DNA of 64,000 bases from NCBI RefSeq assembly GCF_030316885.1, contig NZ_JASZYQ010000011.1, positions 1-64,000 of the forward strand, written 5' to 3'. Below, piece by piece: positions 42,148-50,992 of the stretch (position 1 is its first letter; each line of letters opens with the position of its first letter). The notes under the pieces were generated by a model that was given only the letters and a program-made list of their open reading frames with translations, did no database searches and was not told the origin of the DNA. The DNA is from Variovorax jilinensis. Its GTDB lineage: Bacteria > Pseudomonadota > Gammaproteobacteria > Burkholderiales > Burkholderiaceae_C. Made by a program: the position numbers and the translations under genes.

Positions 42148-43875
42148 ATGATGGTGCATGAAGATGCCGTGCCTGCGGGCCCGGCCGGCAATTTCCTCGA
42201 AGGCGCGGCTGCGGCGGCGTGGATCACGCGGCTGGCTGCGCCGCTGGCCGGCGCCGCGGGCGGGCCGCTGGCCGGCCTGCAGTTCGCGGCCAAGGACAAC
42301 ATCGACGTCGCGGACGTGCCGACCACGGCCGCCTGCCCGGCCTTCGCGCGCACCCCGGCCGTCCACGCCCAGGTGGTGCAGCGGCTGCTCGATGCCGGTG
42401 CGGCGCTGCACGGCAAGACCAACCTGGACCAGTTCGCCTGCGGCCTCAATGGCACGCGCTCGCCCTACGGCCCGGTCCCCAACAGCTTCGACGCGCGCTA
42501 CGTGTCGGGCGGATCGAGTTCCGGCTCGGCCTACGTGGTGGCGACCGGCCAGGTCGACTTCGCGCTCGGCACCGACACCGCGGGCTCGGGCCGGGTGCCG
42601 GCCGGCCTCAACAACATCGTCGGCATCAAGCCCACGCGCGGCCTGATCAGCGCCCGCGGCGTGGTGCCGGCGGCGCAGAGCGTGGACTGCGTCTCGATCT
42701 TCGCGCGCACCGTGGCGGTGGCGGCGCGCGTGCTGCAGGCCGCGATCGGCTTCGATCCCGAGGACCCGTTCGCGCGCAGCCTGGAGCTCGAGACCCGGCC
42801 GCTGCCGGCGCAGTTCCGCTTCGGAGTTCCCTCGCGGCTTCGCTTCTTCGGCGACACGCAGGCCGAGGCGGCCTTCGAGCGCTCGCTCGCGCAGTTGCGC
42901 GCACTCGGCGGCAGTCCGGTCGAGATCGACTATTCGCCGCTGTCCGAGGCGGCGGCCCTGCTCTACGACAGCGCGCTGGTGGCCGAACGCTATGCCGCGG
43001 TGCGCGACTTCTTCGACGGCCACGATTCCGAGGTGATCGAGCCGGTGCGCGGCATCCTGGCGCAGGGCCGCGGCTACGGTGCGGCCGACTTCGTCGACGC
43101 GCGCGTCAAGCTGCAGGCGCTGGGCCAGCGCGCCGCCGCGATCTGGGCCGACATCGACGTGCTGCTGGTGCCCACCGCGCCGGCCCACTACACGATCGCG
43201 GCCATGCAGGCCGACCCGGTGGCGCTCAACCGCAACCTCGGCGAATACACGAACTTCGTCAACCTGCTCGACTACGCCGCGATCTCGGTGCCGGCCTGCC
43301 TGCGCGAGGACGGCCTGCCTTTCGGCATCACGTTGATCGGCCGCGCCGGCAGCGACTTCCAGCTGGCCGAACTGGGCCAGCGCTTTCATCACGCCACCGG
43401 ACTCGCGCTCGGCGCCACCGGCCAGCCGTTGCCGCCGCCGGAGACGCTGCCCCAGATCGCGCCGGTGCCGACGGTGCGCGTGGCGGTGGTCGGCGCCCAT
43501 CTCTCCGGCATGCCGCTCAACGGGCAGCTGACCGAGCGCGGCGCCCGACTCGTCGAAGCCACACACACCGCGGCCGACTACCGGCTCTATGCGCTGCCCG
43601 GAACGGTGCCGCCCAAGCCCGGGCTGGCGCGCGTCGCGCCGGGAGAGGGCGCCGCGATCGCGGTCGAGATCTGGGAGATGCCGCTCGCCCACTACGGCAG
43701 CTTCGTCGCCCTGATCCCGGCGCCGCTGGGCATCGGCACGCTGGCACTGGCGGGCGGCCGCAGCGTCCAGGGCTTCCTGTGCGAATCGCTCGCGTTGGAC
43801 GGCGCCGACGACATCACTTCGCTGGGCGGCTGGCGCGCCTACATGGCACAGCGCACCGCACCCGCGCCCGCCTGA
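42148..43875 (+). CDS. atzF: Allophanate hydrolase (AtzF type)
   Basis: 575 residues from the ATG at 42148, six bases after AGGA. Residues 1-440 are an amidase-signature domain with the Ser-cisSer-Lys triad: Lys49 (AAKDNIDV), the GGSSSGS loop (Ser123-125) and Ser147 (DTAGSGR). Residues 450-570 form the C-terminal domain (VAVVGAHLSGMPLNGQL, GWRAYMA) that AtzF and DUR1-type enzymes use for the final decarboxylating step. It converts allophanate to ammonia and carbon dioxide. First gene of the nitrogen operon running to 48623, under a sigma-54 promoter. Confidence 0.9.
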   Translation: MMVHEDAVPAGPAGNFLEGAAAAAWITRLAAPLAGAAGGPLAGLQFAAKDNIDVADVPTTAACPAFARTPAVHAQVVQRLLDAGAALHGKTNLDQFACGLNGTRSPYGPVPNSFDARYVSGGSSSGSAYVVATGQVDFALGTDTAGSGRVPAGLNNIVGIKPTRGLISARGVVPAAQSVDCVSIFARTVAVAARVLQAAIGFDPEDPFARSLELETRPLPAQFRFGVPSRLRFFGDTQAEAAFERSLAQLRALGGSPVEIDYSPLSEAAALLYDSALVAERYAAVRDFFDGHDSEVIEPVRGILAQGRGYGAADFVDARVKLQALGQRAAAIWADIDVLLVPTAPAHYTIAAMQADPVALNRNLGEYTNFVNLLDYAAISVPACLREDGLPFGITLIGRAGSDFQLAELGQRFHHATGLALGATGQPLPPPETLPQIAPVPTVRVAVVGAHLSGMPLNGQLTERGARLVEATHTAADYRLYALPGTVPPKPGLARVAPGEGAAIAVEIWEMPLAHYGSFVALIPAPLGIGTLALAGGRSVQGFLCESLALDGADDITSLGGWRAYMAQRTAPAPA

Positions 43876-43920
43876 TCCCTTTCAGAAGACCTCTCACCCC
43901 TCGAACCTCCCGGAGTAACC

Positions 43921-44937
43921 ATGGCCCTCGATCACCGAAAAACCCTCCCTCCCGCCGCCGGGGCTTCCAGGCGACAACTGCTGCAGGCCGGCGCGGCCGG
44001 TCTCGCGGTGCTCGCCGCACCGGCCATCGTGCGGGCCCAGGGCACGCCGAAGATCCGCATGGGCTACTGGCCGATCGCGGCCGGTCTGCCGTTCTATGCG
44101 GCGGTCGAGCTCGGCTACTTCAAGGCTGCGGGCCTGGATGTCGAGGTCCAGCGCTACGCCGGTGCGCAGCAGGTGATGGAAGCCGTGCTGGCCGATCGCT
44201 GCGACGGAACGGCGAACGGCGTCGGCTCGGCAAACATCGCGATCGGCGAGATCGCGCAGCCGGGCAGCTTCAAGATCTTCTGCTCCAACCCGAGCAACGT
44301 GAAGAACGTGCTCGACGAGATCCTGGTGCCGGCCGCGAGCACGGCCAAGACGATCGCGGACCTGAAGGGCAAGCGCGTGGGCTCGGGACCCGGCATCCAG
44401 AACGTGACGCTCGCCAAGACCGTGCTCGAGCGGGCCGGCGCGACCGGCGCCACGGTGGTCGAGCTGCCGATCGGCCAGCATGTCGCCTCGCTCGCGGCCG
44501 GCCAGATCGACGGCTGCTACACGCTGGAGCCGACCGGCACCATCGGCCGGCTCAACGGCAGCACGCGCGTGCTCGAAGCCGGCGTGATCGCCAGGTACGT
44601 GCTCGGCGACCCGATGGCGCCATGGTTCGGCGGCTCGGCCTCGCTGACCTCCGCGATCATCAAGAAGGACCCGGAGGCAGCGAAGAAATTCATCGCCGCC
44701 TACGGCCAGGGCGTGAAGCTGGTGCGCGAGAAGCCCGACGAGGCGCGCAAGTTCCTCAAGGGCTACACGGCCATCGAGGGCCCGCTGACCGGCGAGGTAC
44801 CGCTGGCGGCCTACACGATGTACACGGAGTTCACGCCGCAGGACGTGGCGTACTTCCAGAAGTTCTTCGATCTGTTCGCTGAAAAAGGCATCTTCTCGAC
44901 CCCGCTGAAGGTCGACACGATGCTCTACAAGGGATAG
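43921..44937 (+). CDS. NitT/TauT-type ABC transporter substrate-binding protein
   Basis: 338 residues with a twin-arginine-type leader (SRRQLLQAGAAGLAVLA, cut near VRAQG). The mature part has the SsuA/ThiY fold, with GYWPIAAGLPFYAAVELGYF, DLKGKRVGSGPG and AGQIDGCYTLEP. It should be periplasmic and deliver a small nitrogen compound to the permease that follows 4 bases downstream. Given its place between allophanate hydrolase and AtzG/AtzE genes, a urea derivative is the likely ligand. Confidence 0.88.
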   Translation: MALDHRKTLPPAAGASRRQLLQAGAAGLAVLAAPAIVRAQGTPKIRMGYWPIAAGLPFYAAVELGYFKAAGLDVEVQRYAGAQQVMEAVLADRCDGTANGVGSANIAIGEIAQPGSFKIFCSNPSNVKNVLDEILVPAASTAKTIADLKGKRVGSGPGIQNVTLAKTVLERAGATGATVVELPIGQHVASLAAGQIDGCYTLEPTGTIGRLNGSTRVLEAGVIARYVLGDPMAPWFGGSASLTSAIIKKDPEAAKKFIAAYGQGVKLVREKPDEARKFLKGYTAIEGPLTGEVPLAAYTMYTEFTPQDVAYFQKFFDLFAEKGIFSTPLKVDTMLYKG

Positions 44938-44941
44938 CGTC

Positions 44942-45769
44942 ATGAGCACACCGGCCTCTTCCGTTCCCTGGTCTCCCCCCGCTGCCAACGCGGCCGCCTC
45001 GGCGCCGCCGCGCGAGGCGCCCTGGCTCAAGTACCTGCCGCTGATCGGCCCGGTGGTGCTGTTCATCGTCTGGGACCTGGTGGTGCGCTTCGGCCTCATC
45101 AAGGCCATCCTGCTGCCGTCGCCGTGGGCCACGCTGGGGGCGCTGTTCTCGGGCCTGTCGGGCGGCGCCCTGATGACGGATTTCCTGATGACCGTCTGGC
45201 GCACGCTGCAGGCCTTCGTGATCGCCGCGGTGGTCGGCGTGCCGCTCGGCGTCCTGCTCGGGAGCAACGAGCGCGCCTACCGCAGCGTGGAGTTCCTGAT
45301 CGACTTCTTCCGCTCGACGCCATCTTCGGCGCTGATCCCGCTGTTCCTCATGATCTTCGGCGTCTCGGACATCAACAAGGTCGCGATCGCGGCCTTCGGC
45401 GCCTTGCTGATCGTGGTCTTCAACAGCGCCTACGGCGTCATCAACGCGCGCAAGCAGCGGGTGATGGCCGCCAAGGTGATGGGAGCCTCGCGCTGGCAGA
45501 CCTTCCGCGACGTGCTGGTGTGGGAGAGCCTGCAGCCGAGCTTCGTGGGCCTGCGCTCTGCGGTCTCGATGGCGCTGGTGATCGTGATCGTCGCCGAGAT
45601 GTTCATCGGCTCGGATGCCGGCCTGGGCCATCGCATCATCGATGCGCAGCAGGTGATGAACGTCAAGGACATGTATGCCGCCATCCTCGCGGCGGGCGCG
45701 CTGGGCTACCTGCTGAACATCCTTTTCCTCGTGGCCGAGCGCCGCATCGTGCACTGGAGCGGAAGATGA
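44942..45769 (+). CDS. NitT/TauT-type ABC transporter permease
   Basis: 275 residues with about six membrane spans after a 30-residue cytoplasmic N-terminus. The EAA-type loop reads AAKVMGASRWQTFRDVLV, which docks the ATPase. LLPSPWATLGALF near residue 60 is typical of SsuC/TauC-type permeases. The stop overlaps the start of the ATPase gene (ATGA). Confidence 0.9.
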   Translation: MSTPASSVPWSPPAANAAASAPPREAPWLKYLPLIGPVVLFIVWDLVVRFGLIKAILLPSPWATLGALFSGLSGGALMTDFLMTVWRTLQAFVIAAVVGVPLGVLLGSNERAYRSVEFLIDFFRSTPSSALIPLFLMIFGVSDINKVAIAAFGALLIVVFNSAYGVINARKQRVMAAKVMGASRWQTFRDVLVWESLQPSFVGLRSAVSMALVIVIVAEMFIGSDAGLGHRIIDAQQVMNVKDMYAAILAAGALGYLLNILFLVAERRIVHWSGR

Positions 45770-46599
45770 GAGCCACCGTCGAGAACGTCGTCAACGGCCC
45801 GGTCTATGCCGATGTGCCGAAGCCCGTGTTCAAGCCCGGCCCGGCCGGCACCCACATCACGATCCGGGGCCTGACCAAGTACTTCGCGGGCTGGCCGCTC
45901 TACGAGAACTTCGACCTCGACATCCCGAAGGGCGCGATCGTCTCGGTGTTCGGTCCCAACGGCTGCGGCAAGTCGACCCTGATCAACATGATCGCGGGCC
46001 TGGTGCCGATCGATTCGGGCGAGATCCTGTTCGATGGCAAGTCGCTCAAGGACACCAAGATCGGCTACGTGTTCCAGAACTACCGCGAGGCGATGTTCCC
46101 GTGGATGCGCACCATCGACAACATCGCCTACCCGCTCAAGCTCGAGGGCCGGTCCAAGGCCGAGGTCGACCGCCGCATGGCCGAGCTGGTGGCTTCCTTC
46201 GACGTCAAGTTCGACCTGAACCGCTATCCCTACGAGCTCTCGGGCGGCCAGCAGCAGACGGCCTCGATCATGCGCGCGCTGGCGCCGAACCCCGAGGTGC
46301 TGTTCCTCGACGAACCCTTCTCGGCGCTCGACTTCGAGATGACCCTCTTCATCCGCGAGAAGCTGCAGGAGGTGTTCATGCAGACCGGCACCACCATGCT
46401 GCTGGTCTCGCACGACCTCGAGGAGGCGGTCTACCTGGCCGATCAGGTGCTGCTGCTGACCAAGCGGCCGACCAAGGTGGCCGAGATCCTCTCGTACACG
46501 GATGCGCGGCCGCGCACGCTCGAGACGCTGAGCTCGGCGAGCTTCGTCGCGATGAAGAAGCTGAGCCTCGAGATCTTCCAGCGCGAGGTGCGCAGATGA
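45766..46599 (+). CDS. NitT/TauT-type ABC transporter ATPase
   Basis: 277 residues from the ATG at 45766, which overlaps the permease stop. Walker A is FGPNGCGKST, the signature LSGGQQQTASIMRAL, Walker B VLFLDEPFSALD and the switch His in LVSHDLEEAV. The ABC signature has QQQ where most relatives have QRQ. A 30-residue N-terminal extension precedes the domain. It powers import of the substrate bound by the protein at 43921. Confidence 0.92.
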   Translation: MRATVENVVNGPVYADVPKPVFKPGPAGTHITIRGLTKYFAGWPLYENFDLDIPKGAIVSVFGPNGCGKSTLINMIAGLVPIDSGEILFDGKSLKDTKIGYVFQNYREAMFPWMRTIDNIAYPLKLEGRSKAEVDRRMAELVASFDVKFDLNRYPYELSGGQQQTASIMRALAPNPEVLFLDEPFSALDFEMTLFIREKLQEVFMQTGTTMLLVSHDLEEAVYLADQVLLLTKRPTKVAEILSYTDARPRTLETLSSASFVAMKKLSLEIFQREVRR

Positions 46600-46808
46600 C
46601 GATGACCGCAGCGCAGGTCGAGGCCTATGTCGACGCCGCGGCCACGGCGCTCGACCTCAGGCTGCGCGCCGATCACCGAGCCGGCGTGCTGCGCTACTTC
46701 GGCCTGGCGGCCGAGTTCGCGGCGCTGGTCGAAGCCGTGCCGCTGCAGCCGCACGACGAGCCGGCCCTGAGCTTCGCGCCGGTGTCGCCGCCGGAGAAGA
46801 CGCGATGA
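46596..46808 (+). CDS. atzG: AtzG-like small subunit (DUF4089), partner of the AtzE-type amidase
   Basis: 70 residues: MTMTAAQVEAYVDAAATALD, LRADHRAGVLRYFGLAAEFA, then a Pro-rich end. This is the short helical GatC-like protein that, in the AtzE/AtzG complex of cyanuric acid degradation, wraps around and stabilises the amidase. It overlaps both neighbours by 4 bases (ATGA twice), consistent with strict co-translation. HpxX of oxalurate/purine catabolism is an alternative name for the same family. Confidence 0.82.
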   Translation: MTMTAAQVEAYVDAAATALDLRLRADHRAGVLRYFGLAAEFAALVEAVPLQPHDEPALSFAPVSPPEKTR

Positions 46809-48229
46809 TGCCGGCCGAACTGCTGCGCCAGGACGGCTTCGCGATGGCCGAGGCGGTGCGCGCGGGCAGCACCAGCGCCATGTCGCTGGTGCAGGCGAGC
46901 CTGGACCGCATCGACGCCACCAACGCCAGGGTGAACGCCTTCACCGACGTGGTGCGCGAGCGCGCGCTGCGCCGCGCCGCGCAGGTCGATGCCTCGCTGG
47001 TGTCCGACAAGGCGGCGCAGACGCGCGACTTGCCGTTGCTCGGGGTGCCCTTCGCGGTCAAGAACCTGTTCGACATCGCGGGCCTGCAGACGCTCGCGGG
47101 CTCGAAGATCGAGCGCGAGAGCCTGCCCGCCCGCGGCGACGCGGCGCTCGTCAAGCGGCTCGAGAGCGCCGGCGCGGTGCTGGTCGGCGCGCTCAACATG
47201 GACGAGTACGCCTACGGCTTCACGAACGAGAACAGCCACGAAGGCCCGGTGCACAACCCGCACGACCTCGGGCGCATCGCGGGCGGCTCCTCGGGCGGCT
47301 CGAGCGCCGCGGTGGCCGCCGGCCAGGTTCCGCTCACGCTGGGCTCCGACACCAACGGCTCGATCCGCGTGCCCTCGTCGCTCTGCGGCGTGTTCGGCCT
47401 CAAGCCGACCTTCGGCCGGCTGCCGCGCACCGGCAGCTATCCCTTCGTCTCGAGCCTCGACCACCTGGGGCCGTTCGCGCGCTCGGCGCGCGACCTGGCG
47501 CTGGCCTACGACGCGATGCAGGGCCCCGAGGGCTACGGTCCCAAGGACCCGGGCTGCGCCCAGCGCGCGGCGGAGCCGGTCGTGCCGACGCTCGTGCGCG
47601 GGGCGCAGGGCCTGCGCATCGGCATCCTGGGCGGCTACTTCCGGCAGCACGCGCAGCCCGAGGCCCTGACCGCGGTCGACGCGGTGGCGCAGGCGCTCGG
47701 CGCCAGTCAGACGGTCGAGCTGCCGATGGTCGAGGCCGGGCGCGCCGCGGCCTTCCTGATCACCAATTCGGAGGGTGCGGCGCTGCACCTGCCCGACCTT
47801 CGCCGCCGCGCCCAGGACTTCGAGCCGCTCTCGCGCGACCGCTTCTTGGCCGGTGCGCTGCTTCCCGCGGTCTGGGTGGCGCGTGCGCAGCGCGTACGCC
47901 GTCTCTATGCCGAGCAGGTGGCGCGCGTGTTCGAGCGCTTCGACATCCTGCTCGCGGCCGCCACCCCGTGTGCCGCGACCCCCATCGGCACCGAGTGGTT
48001 CGAGATCAACGGCCACCGGCTGCCAGTGCGCCCGACCATGGGCCTGTTGACGCAACCCATCTCGTGCATCGGACTGCCGGTGTGCGCGGTGCCCGTGTGG
48101 GGCGCGCATCCGGCGCTGCCGATCGGCGTCCAGGTGATCGGCGCCCCCTGGCGCGAGGACCTGGTGCTGCGCGTCGCCGCAGCGCTCGAATCGGCCGGCG
48201 CCGTGCATTCGCGCGTGGCCGCGCTCTGA
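46805..48229 (+). CDS. atzE: AtzE-like amidase (1-carboxybiuret hydrolase type)
   Basis: 474 residues of the amidase-signature family. The triad is Lys86 (FAVKNLFDI), the cis-Ser in AGGSSGGSSAAVA and the nucleophilic Ser in GSDTNGSIRVPS. Overall features (RQDGFAMAEAVRAGSTSAM start, ATPCAATPIGTEW) match AtzE/HpxY. AtzE with AtzG hydrolyses 1-carboxybiuret to 1,3-dicarboxyurea in the s-triazine pathway. Here no cyanuric acid hydrolase gene is nearby, so the carboxybiuret probably comes from triuret. HpxY-type oxalurate metabolism is the other possibility. Confidence 0.85.
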   Translation: MMPAELLRQDGFAMAEAVRAGSTSAMSLVQASLDRIDATNARVNAFTDVVRERALRRAAQVDASLVSDKAAQTRDLPLLGVPFAVKNLFDIAGLQTLAGSKIERESLPARGDAALVKRLESAGAVLVGALNMDEYAYGFTNENSHEGPVHNPHDLGRIAGGSSGGSSAAVAAGQVPLTLGSDTNGSIRVPSSLCGVFGLKPTFGRLPRTGSYPFVSSLDHLGPFARSARDLALAYDAMQGPEGYGPKDPGCAQRAAEPVVPTLVRGAQGLRIGILGGYFRQHAQPEALTAVDAVAQALGASQTVELPMVEAGRAAAFLITNSEGAALHLPDLRRRAQDFEPLSRDRFLAGALLPAVWVARAQRVRRLYAEQVARVFERFDILLAAATPCAATPIGTEWFEINGHRLPVRPTMGLLTQPISCIGLPVCAVPVWGAHPALPIGVQVIGAPWREDLVLRVAAALESAGAVHSRVAAL

Positions 48230-48242
48230 GGAGGACGAAGCG

Positions 48243-48623
48243 ATGGACATGCCCGTGAACCTGCCCGAGGTGATTGCCGAAGTCATTGCCGCCTGCGAGC
48301 GCTACGAGGATGCGCTGGTCCACAACAAGGTCGAGGTGCTCGACGAACTGTTCTGGCAGAGCCCGCACACGCTGCGCTACGGCGCCACCGAGAACCTCTA
48401 CGGCTACGACGAGATCCAGGCCTTCCGCGCCGCACGGCCCTCGCAGGGGCTGGCGCGCGAGGTGCTGCGCACCGTCATCACCAGCTATGGCCGCGACTTC
48501 GCCACCGCCAACCTCGAGTTCCGGCGCGAGGGAAGCACAAGGACGGGGCGCCAGAGCCAGACCTGGATGCGCACCGCACAAGGCTGGCGCGTGGTGGCCG
48601 CCCACGTGAGCCTGCTGGGCTGA
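48243..48623 (+). CDS. atzH: AtzH/HpxZ-like protein (DUF3225)
   Basis: 126 residues of NTF2-like fold: ACERYEDALVHNKVEVLDELF, TENLYGYDEIQAFRAAR, TWMRTAQGWRVVAAHVSLL. Members accompany AtzE/AtzG; from memory AtzH decarboxylates 1,3-dicarboxyurea to allophanate. A GAGGA site precedes the ATG. It ends the first transcription unit, with a second sigma-54 promoter starting 40 bases on. Confidence 0.85.
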   Translation: MDMPVNLPEVIAEVIAACERYEDALVHNKVEVLDELFWQSPHTLRYGATENLYGYDEIQAFRAARPSQGLAREVLRTVITSYGRDFATANLEFRREGSTRTGRQSQTWMRTAQGWRVVAAHVSLLG

Positions 48624-48662
48624 TTTCCGCCGGCTTTCCGGCTGTTTCAGGGCCATTCGCGC

Positions 48663-48678
48663 TGGTACGGTTTATGCA
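48663..48678 (+). promoter_or_regulatory. Sigma-54 (-24/-12) promoter of the BMP transporter/BiuH operon
   Basis: TGGTACGGTTTATGCA keeps the GG (48664-48665) and GC (48676-48677) 10 bases apart. The -24 half differs from TGGCAC by one base and the -12 half from TTGCA by one. The predicted start, near 48688, leaves a leader of about 60 bases before the first gene. Confidence 0.78.
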
Positions 48679-48683
48679 CACCA

Positions 48684-48697
48684 TCTTGTATCCAAGG
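48684..48697. promoter_or_regulatory. Second GntR-type operator over a predicted start point
   Basis: TCTTGTATCCAAGG has inner arms CTTG/CAAG around TATC. It sits at the same distance from the -12 element as the site at 42123, within the shared context CATCTTGTA-N2-CAAG-N-CAGGA. Confidence 0.72.
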
Positions 48698-48747
48698 CAG
48701 GACGCGCTTGGGTCGCCGATCTCAACTTCATTTTCTGGAGCCGCCTC

Positions 48748-49863
48748 ATGAGCCAGTTCAATCGTCGCGAATCACTCAAGACCCTGGCCGCGATGGCCGC
48801 CGCCGGCTCGCTCGGCGGATGGAGCGCCCTCGCGCAGGCGCAGAAGGCGCTGACCGTCGGCGTGATCTACGTCGGCCCGCGCGACGACTACGGCTACAAC
48901 CAGTCGCATGCCGCGGCCGCGGCCCTGCTCAAGAAGATGCCCGGCATCAAGGTGGTCGAGGAAGAGAACGTGCCCGAGACCGCCGCGGTGCAGAAGACCA
49001 TGACCGGGATGATCCAGCAGGACGGCGCCTCGCTGCTGTTCCCGACCTCCTTCGGCTACTTCGATCCGCACATCCTCGCGCAGGCCGCGAAGTACCCCGA
49101 CGTGCGCTTCTCGCACTGCGGAGGCATGTGGACCGACGGCAAGCATCCGAAGAACGTCGGCAGCTTCTTCGGCTACATCGACGAATGCCAGTTCCTCAAC
49201 GGCGTGATCGCGGGCCACATGACGAAGAGCAACAAGATCGCCTTCATCGCGGCCAAGCCGATCCCGCAGGTGCTGCGCAACATCAATGCCTTCACGCTCG
49301 GCGCGCGCTCGGTCAAGCCCGGCATCACCTGCAGCGTGATCTTCACGGGCGACTGGTCGATGGCCGTGAAGGAGGCCGAGGCCACCAACAGCCTGGCCGA
49401 CCAGGGCTGCGACGTCTTCACGATGCACGTGGACGGCCCGAAGGTGATCGTCGAGACCGCGGCCAAGCGCGGCAAGATGGTCTGCGGCTACCACGCGAGC
49501 CAGGCCAAGCTGGCGCCGAACGCGTACCTCACGGGCGCGGAATGGAACTGGATCACGCCCTACAAGACCATCGTCGATGCCGCCCAGGCCGGCAAGCCGC
49601 ATCCCAACTTCCTGCGCGGCGGCCTCAAGGAGGAGTACGTGAAGATGTCGCCGTACGGCCCGATGGTCACCGACGTCGCCAAGAAGAACGCCGACGAGAT
49701 CAAGGCCAAGATGATCGCGGGCGGCTTCGACATCTTCAAGGGCGGCCAGAAGGACAACAAGGGCGCGGTCGTCATCCCGGCCGGCAAGTCGCTCAAGCAG
49801 ACCGACCTCGAGCTCGAGAAGATGAACTACCTGGTCGAGGGCGTCGTCGGCTCGATCGGCTGA
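48748..49863 (+). CDS. BMP-family (PnrA-like) ABC transporter substrate-binding protein
   Basis: 371 residues with a leader (NRRESLKTLAAMAAAGSLGG, cut near LAQAQ). The mature fold is of the BMP/PnrA nucleoside-binding type: VGVIYVGPRDDYGYNQSHAA, LLFPTSFGYFDP, SHCGGMWTDG and FFGYIDECQFLNGVIAGHM. No lipobox cysteine is present. GGAG lies upstream of the ATG. With the two permeases and ATPase that follow it should import a purine-like or urea-oligomer compound. Confidence 0.88.
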   Translation: MSQFNRRESLKTLAAMAAAGSLGGWSALAQAQKALTVGVIYVGPRDDYGYNQSHAAAAALLKKMPGIKVVEEENVPETAAVQKTMTGMIQQDGASLLFPTSFGYFDPHILAQAAKYPDVRFSHCGGMWTDGKHPKNVGSFFGYIDECQFLNGVIAGHMTKSNKIAFIAAKPIPQVLRNINAFTLGARSVKPGITCSVIFTGDWSMAVKEAEATNSLADQGCDVFTMHVDGPKVIVETAAKRGKMVCGYHASQAKLAPNAYLTGAEWNWITPYKTIVDAAQAGKPHPNFLRGGLKEEYVKMSPYGPMVTDVAKKNADEIKAKMIAGGFDIFKGGQKDNKGAVVIPAGKSLKQTDLELEKMNYLVEGVVGSIG

Positions 49864-49891
49864 CCGCCGCCACACACCGAGCGAGCCGACG

Positions 49892-50992
49892 ATGCGCCAC
49901 GCATTGAAAGAGATCGCACTGCCGGTGTTCGCCATCGCGGCGGCGCTGCTTCTCTTCGGGATCTTCGTCTGGTTCGCCGGCGTGAGCCCGGTCGAGGTCT
50001 GGGTGATCCTCTTCGAGGGCGCCTTCGGCGACTGGTTCTCGTGGCAGAACACGCTGCAGCGCGCCGCACCGCTGATGCTCACGGCGCTGTGCGTCGCGAT
50101 CCCCGCGCGCGCCGGCCTGGTGATCATCGGTGGCGAGGGCGCGCTGGTGCTCGGCGGCCTGGCCGCCGCCGCGCTGCCCTATGCGCTGCCGCTGCCGGCC
50201 AACATCGTCGGCACCTTCGGGCTCTGCGTCGCGGGCGCAGTTGCGGGCGGGCTCTGGATCATGCTCGCGGGCTGGCTGCGCCAGTACCGCGGCATCAACG
50301 AGACCATCAGCAGCCTGCTGCTGGCCTATGTCGCGATCGGCCTCTTCAAGCACCTGGTCGAAGGCCCGCTGCGCGACCCGGCCAGCCTCAACAAGCCTTC
50401 CACGCGCTCGATCGTCGATGGCCTGGGCATCGGCGGCATCGGCGGCTCGGACATCCACTGGGGCCTGGTGATCGGCATCGTCGCCTGCGTGGTCTCGGGG
50501 CTGTGGCTGCGCAACACCGCCTCGGGCTTCTCGGTGCGCGTGGTGGGCGGCAACCCGCGCACCGCGCAGCTGGTCGGGCTGCCGGCCAACCGGCTGATCC
50601 TGGCAGCCTGCGGCATCGGCGGCGGCTTCGCGGGCGTGGCCGGCGCGGTCGAGGTGGCGGCGGTGCATACCAACGCCAACGCCTCGCTGATCACGGGCTA
50701 TGGCTACGCGGGCATTCTGGTGGCCTTCATCGCGCGCCACAACCCGGTGGCGATCATCCCGGTGGCGATCCTGTTCGGCGGCTTCGGCGCCGCCGGCAGC
50801 CTGTTGCAGCGCCGGCTCGGCCTGCCAGATGCCTCCGTGCTGGTGCTGCAGGGCCTGGCCTTCGTGCTGATCCTCGCGAGCGAAGGCTTGCGCATGGTCG
50901 ACTGGGCCGCCTTGTTCAGGAACCGCGGGCCGGGCAGCGCATCCACCACGCCCGCGGTCGCGGCACCCTTGGCCAAGGAGGCCGCATCATGA
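49892..50992 (+). CDS. ABC transporter permease (nucleoside/BMP type), subunit 1
   Basis: 366 residues with about nine membrane spans. Family features: TLQRAAPLMLTALCVAIPARAG near residue 55, GEGALVLGG, INETISSLLLAYVAI and RVVGGNPRTAQLVGL. It is of the YufP/BPD_transp_2 type. Its stop overlaps the second permease start (ATGA). Confidence 0.9.
   Translation: MRHALKEIALPVFAIAAALLLFGIFVWFAGVSPVEVWVILFEGAFGDWFSWQNTLQRAAPLMLTALCVAIPARAGLVIIGGEGALVLGGLAAAALPYALPLPANIVGTFGLCVAGAVAGGLWIMLAGWLRQYRGINETISSLLLAYVAIGLFKHLVEGPLRDPASLNKPSTRSIVDGLGIGGIGGSDIHWGLVIGIVACVVSGLWLRNTASGFSVRVVGGNPRTAQLVGLPANRLILAACGIGGGFAGVAGAVEVAAVHTNANASLITGYGYAGILVAFIARHNPVAIIPVAILFGGFGAAGSLLQRRLGLPDASVLVLQGLAFVLILASEGLRMVDWAALFRNRGPGSASTTPAVAAPLAKEAAS

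Noticed and set aside
42148..48623. Possible s-triazine/cyanuric acid pathway
   Set aside because: AtzE-, AtzF-, AtzG- and AtzH-like genes are present but there is no cyanuric acid hydrolase (AtzD/TrzD type) in the window, and BiuH/TrtA-type enzymes point to triuret and biuret.
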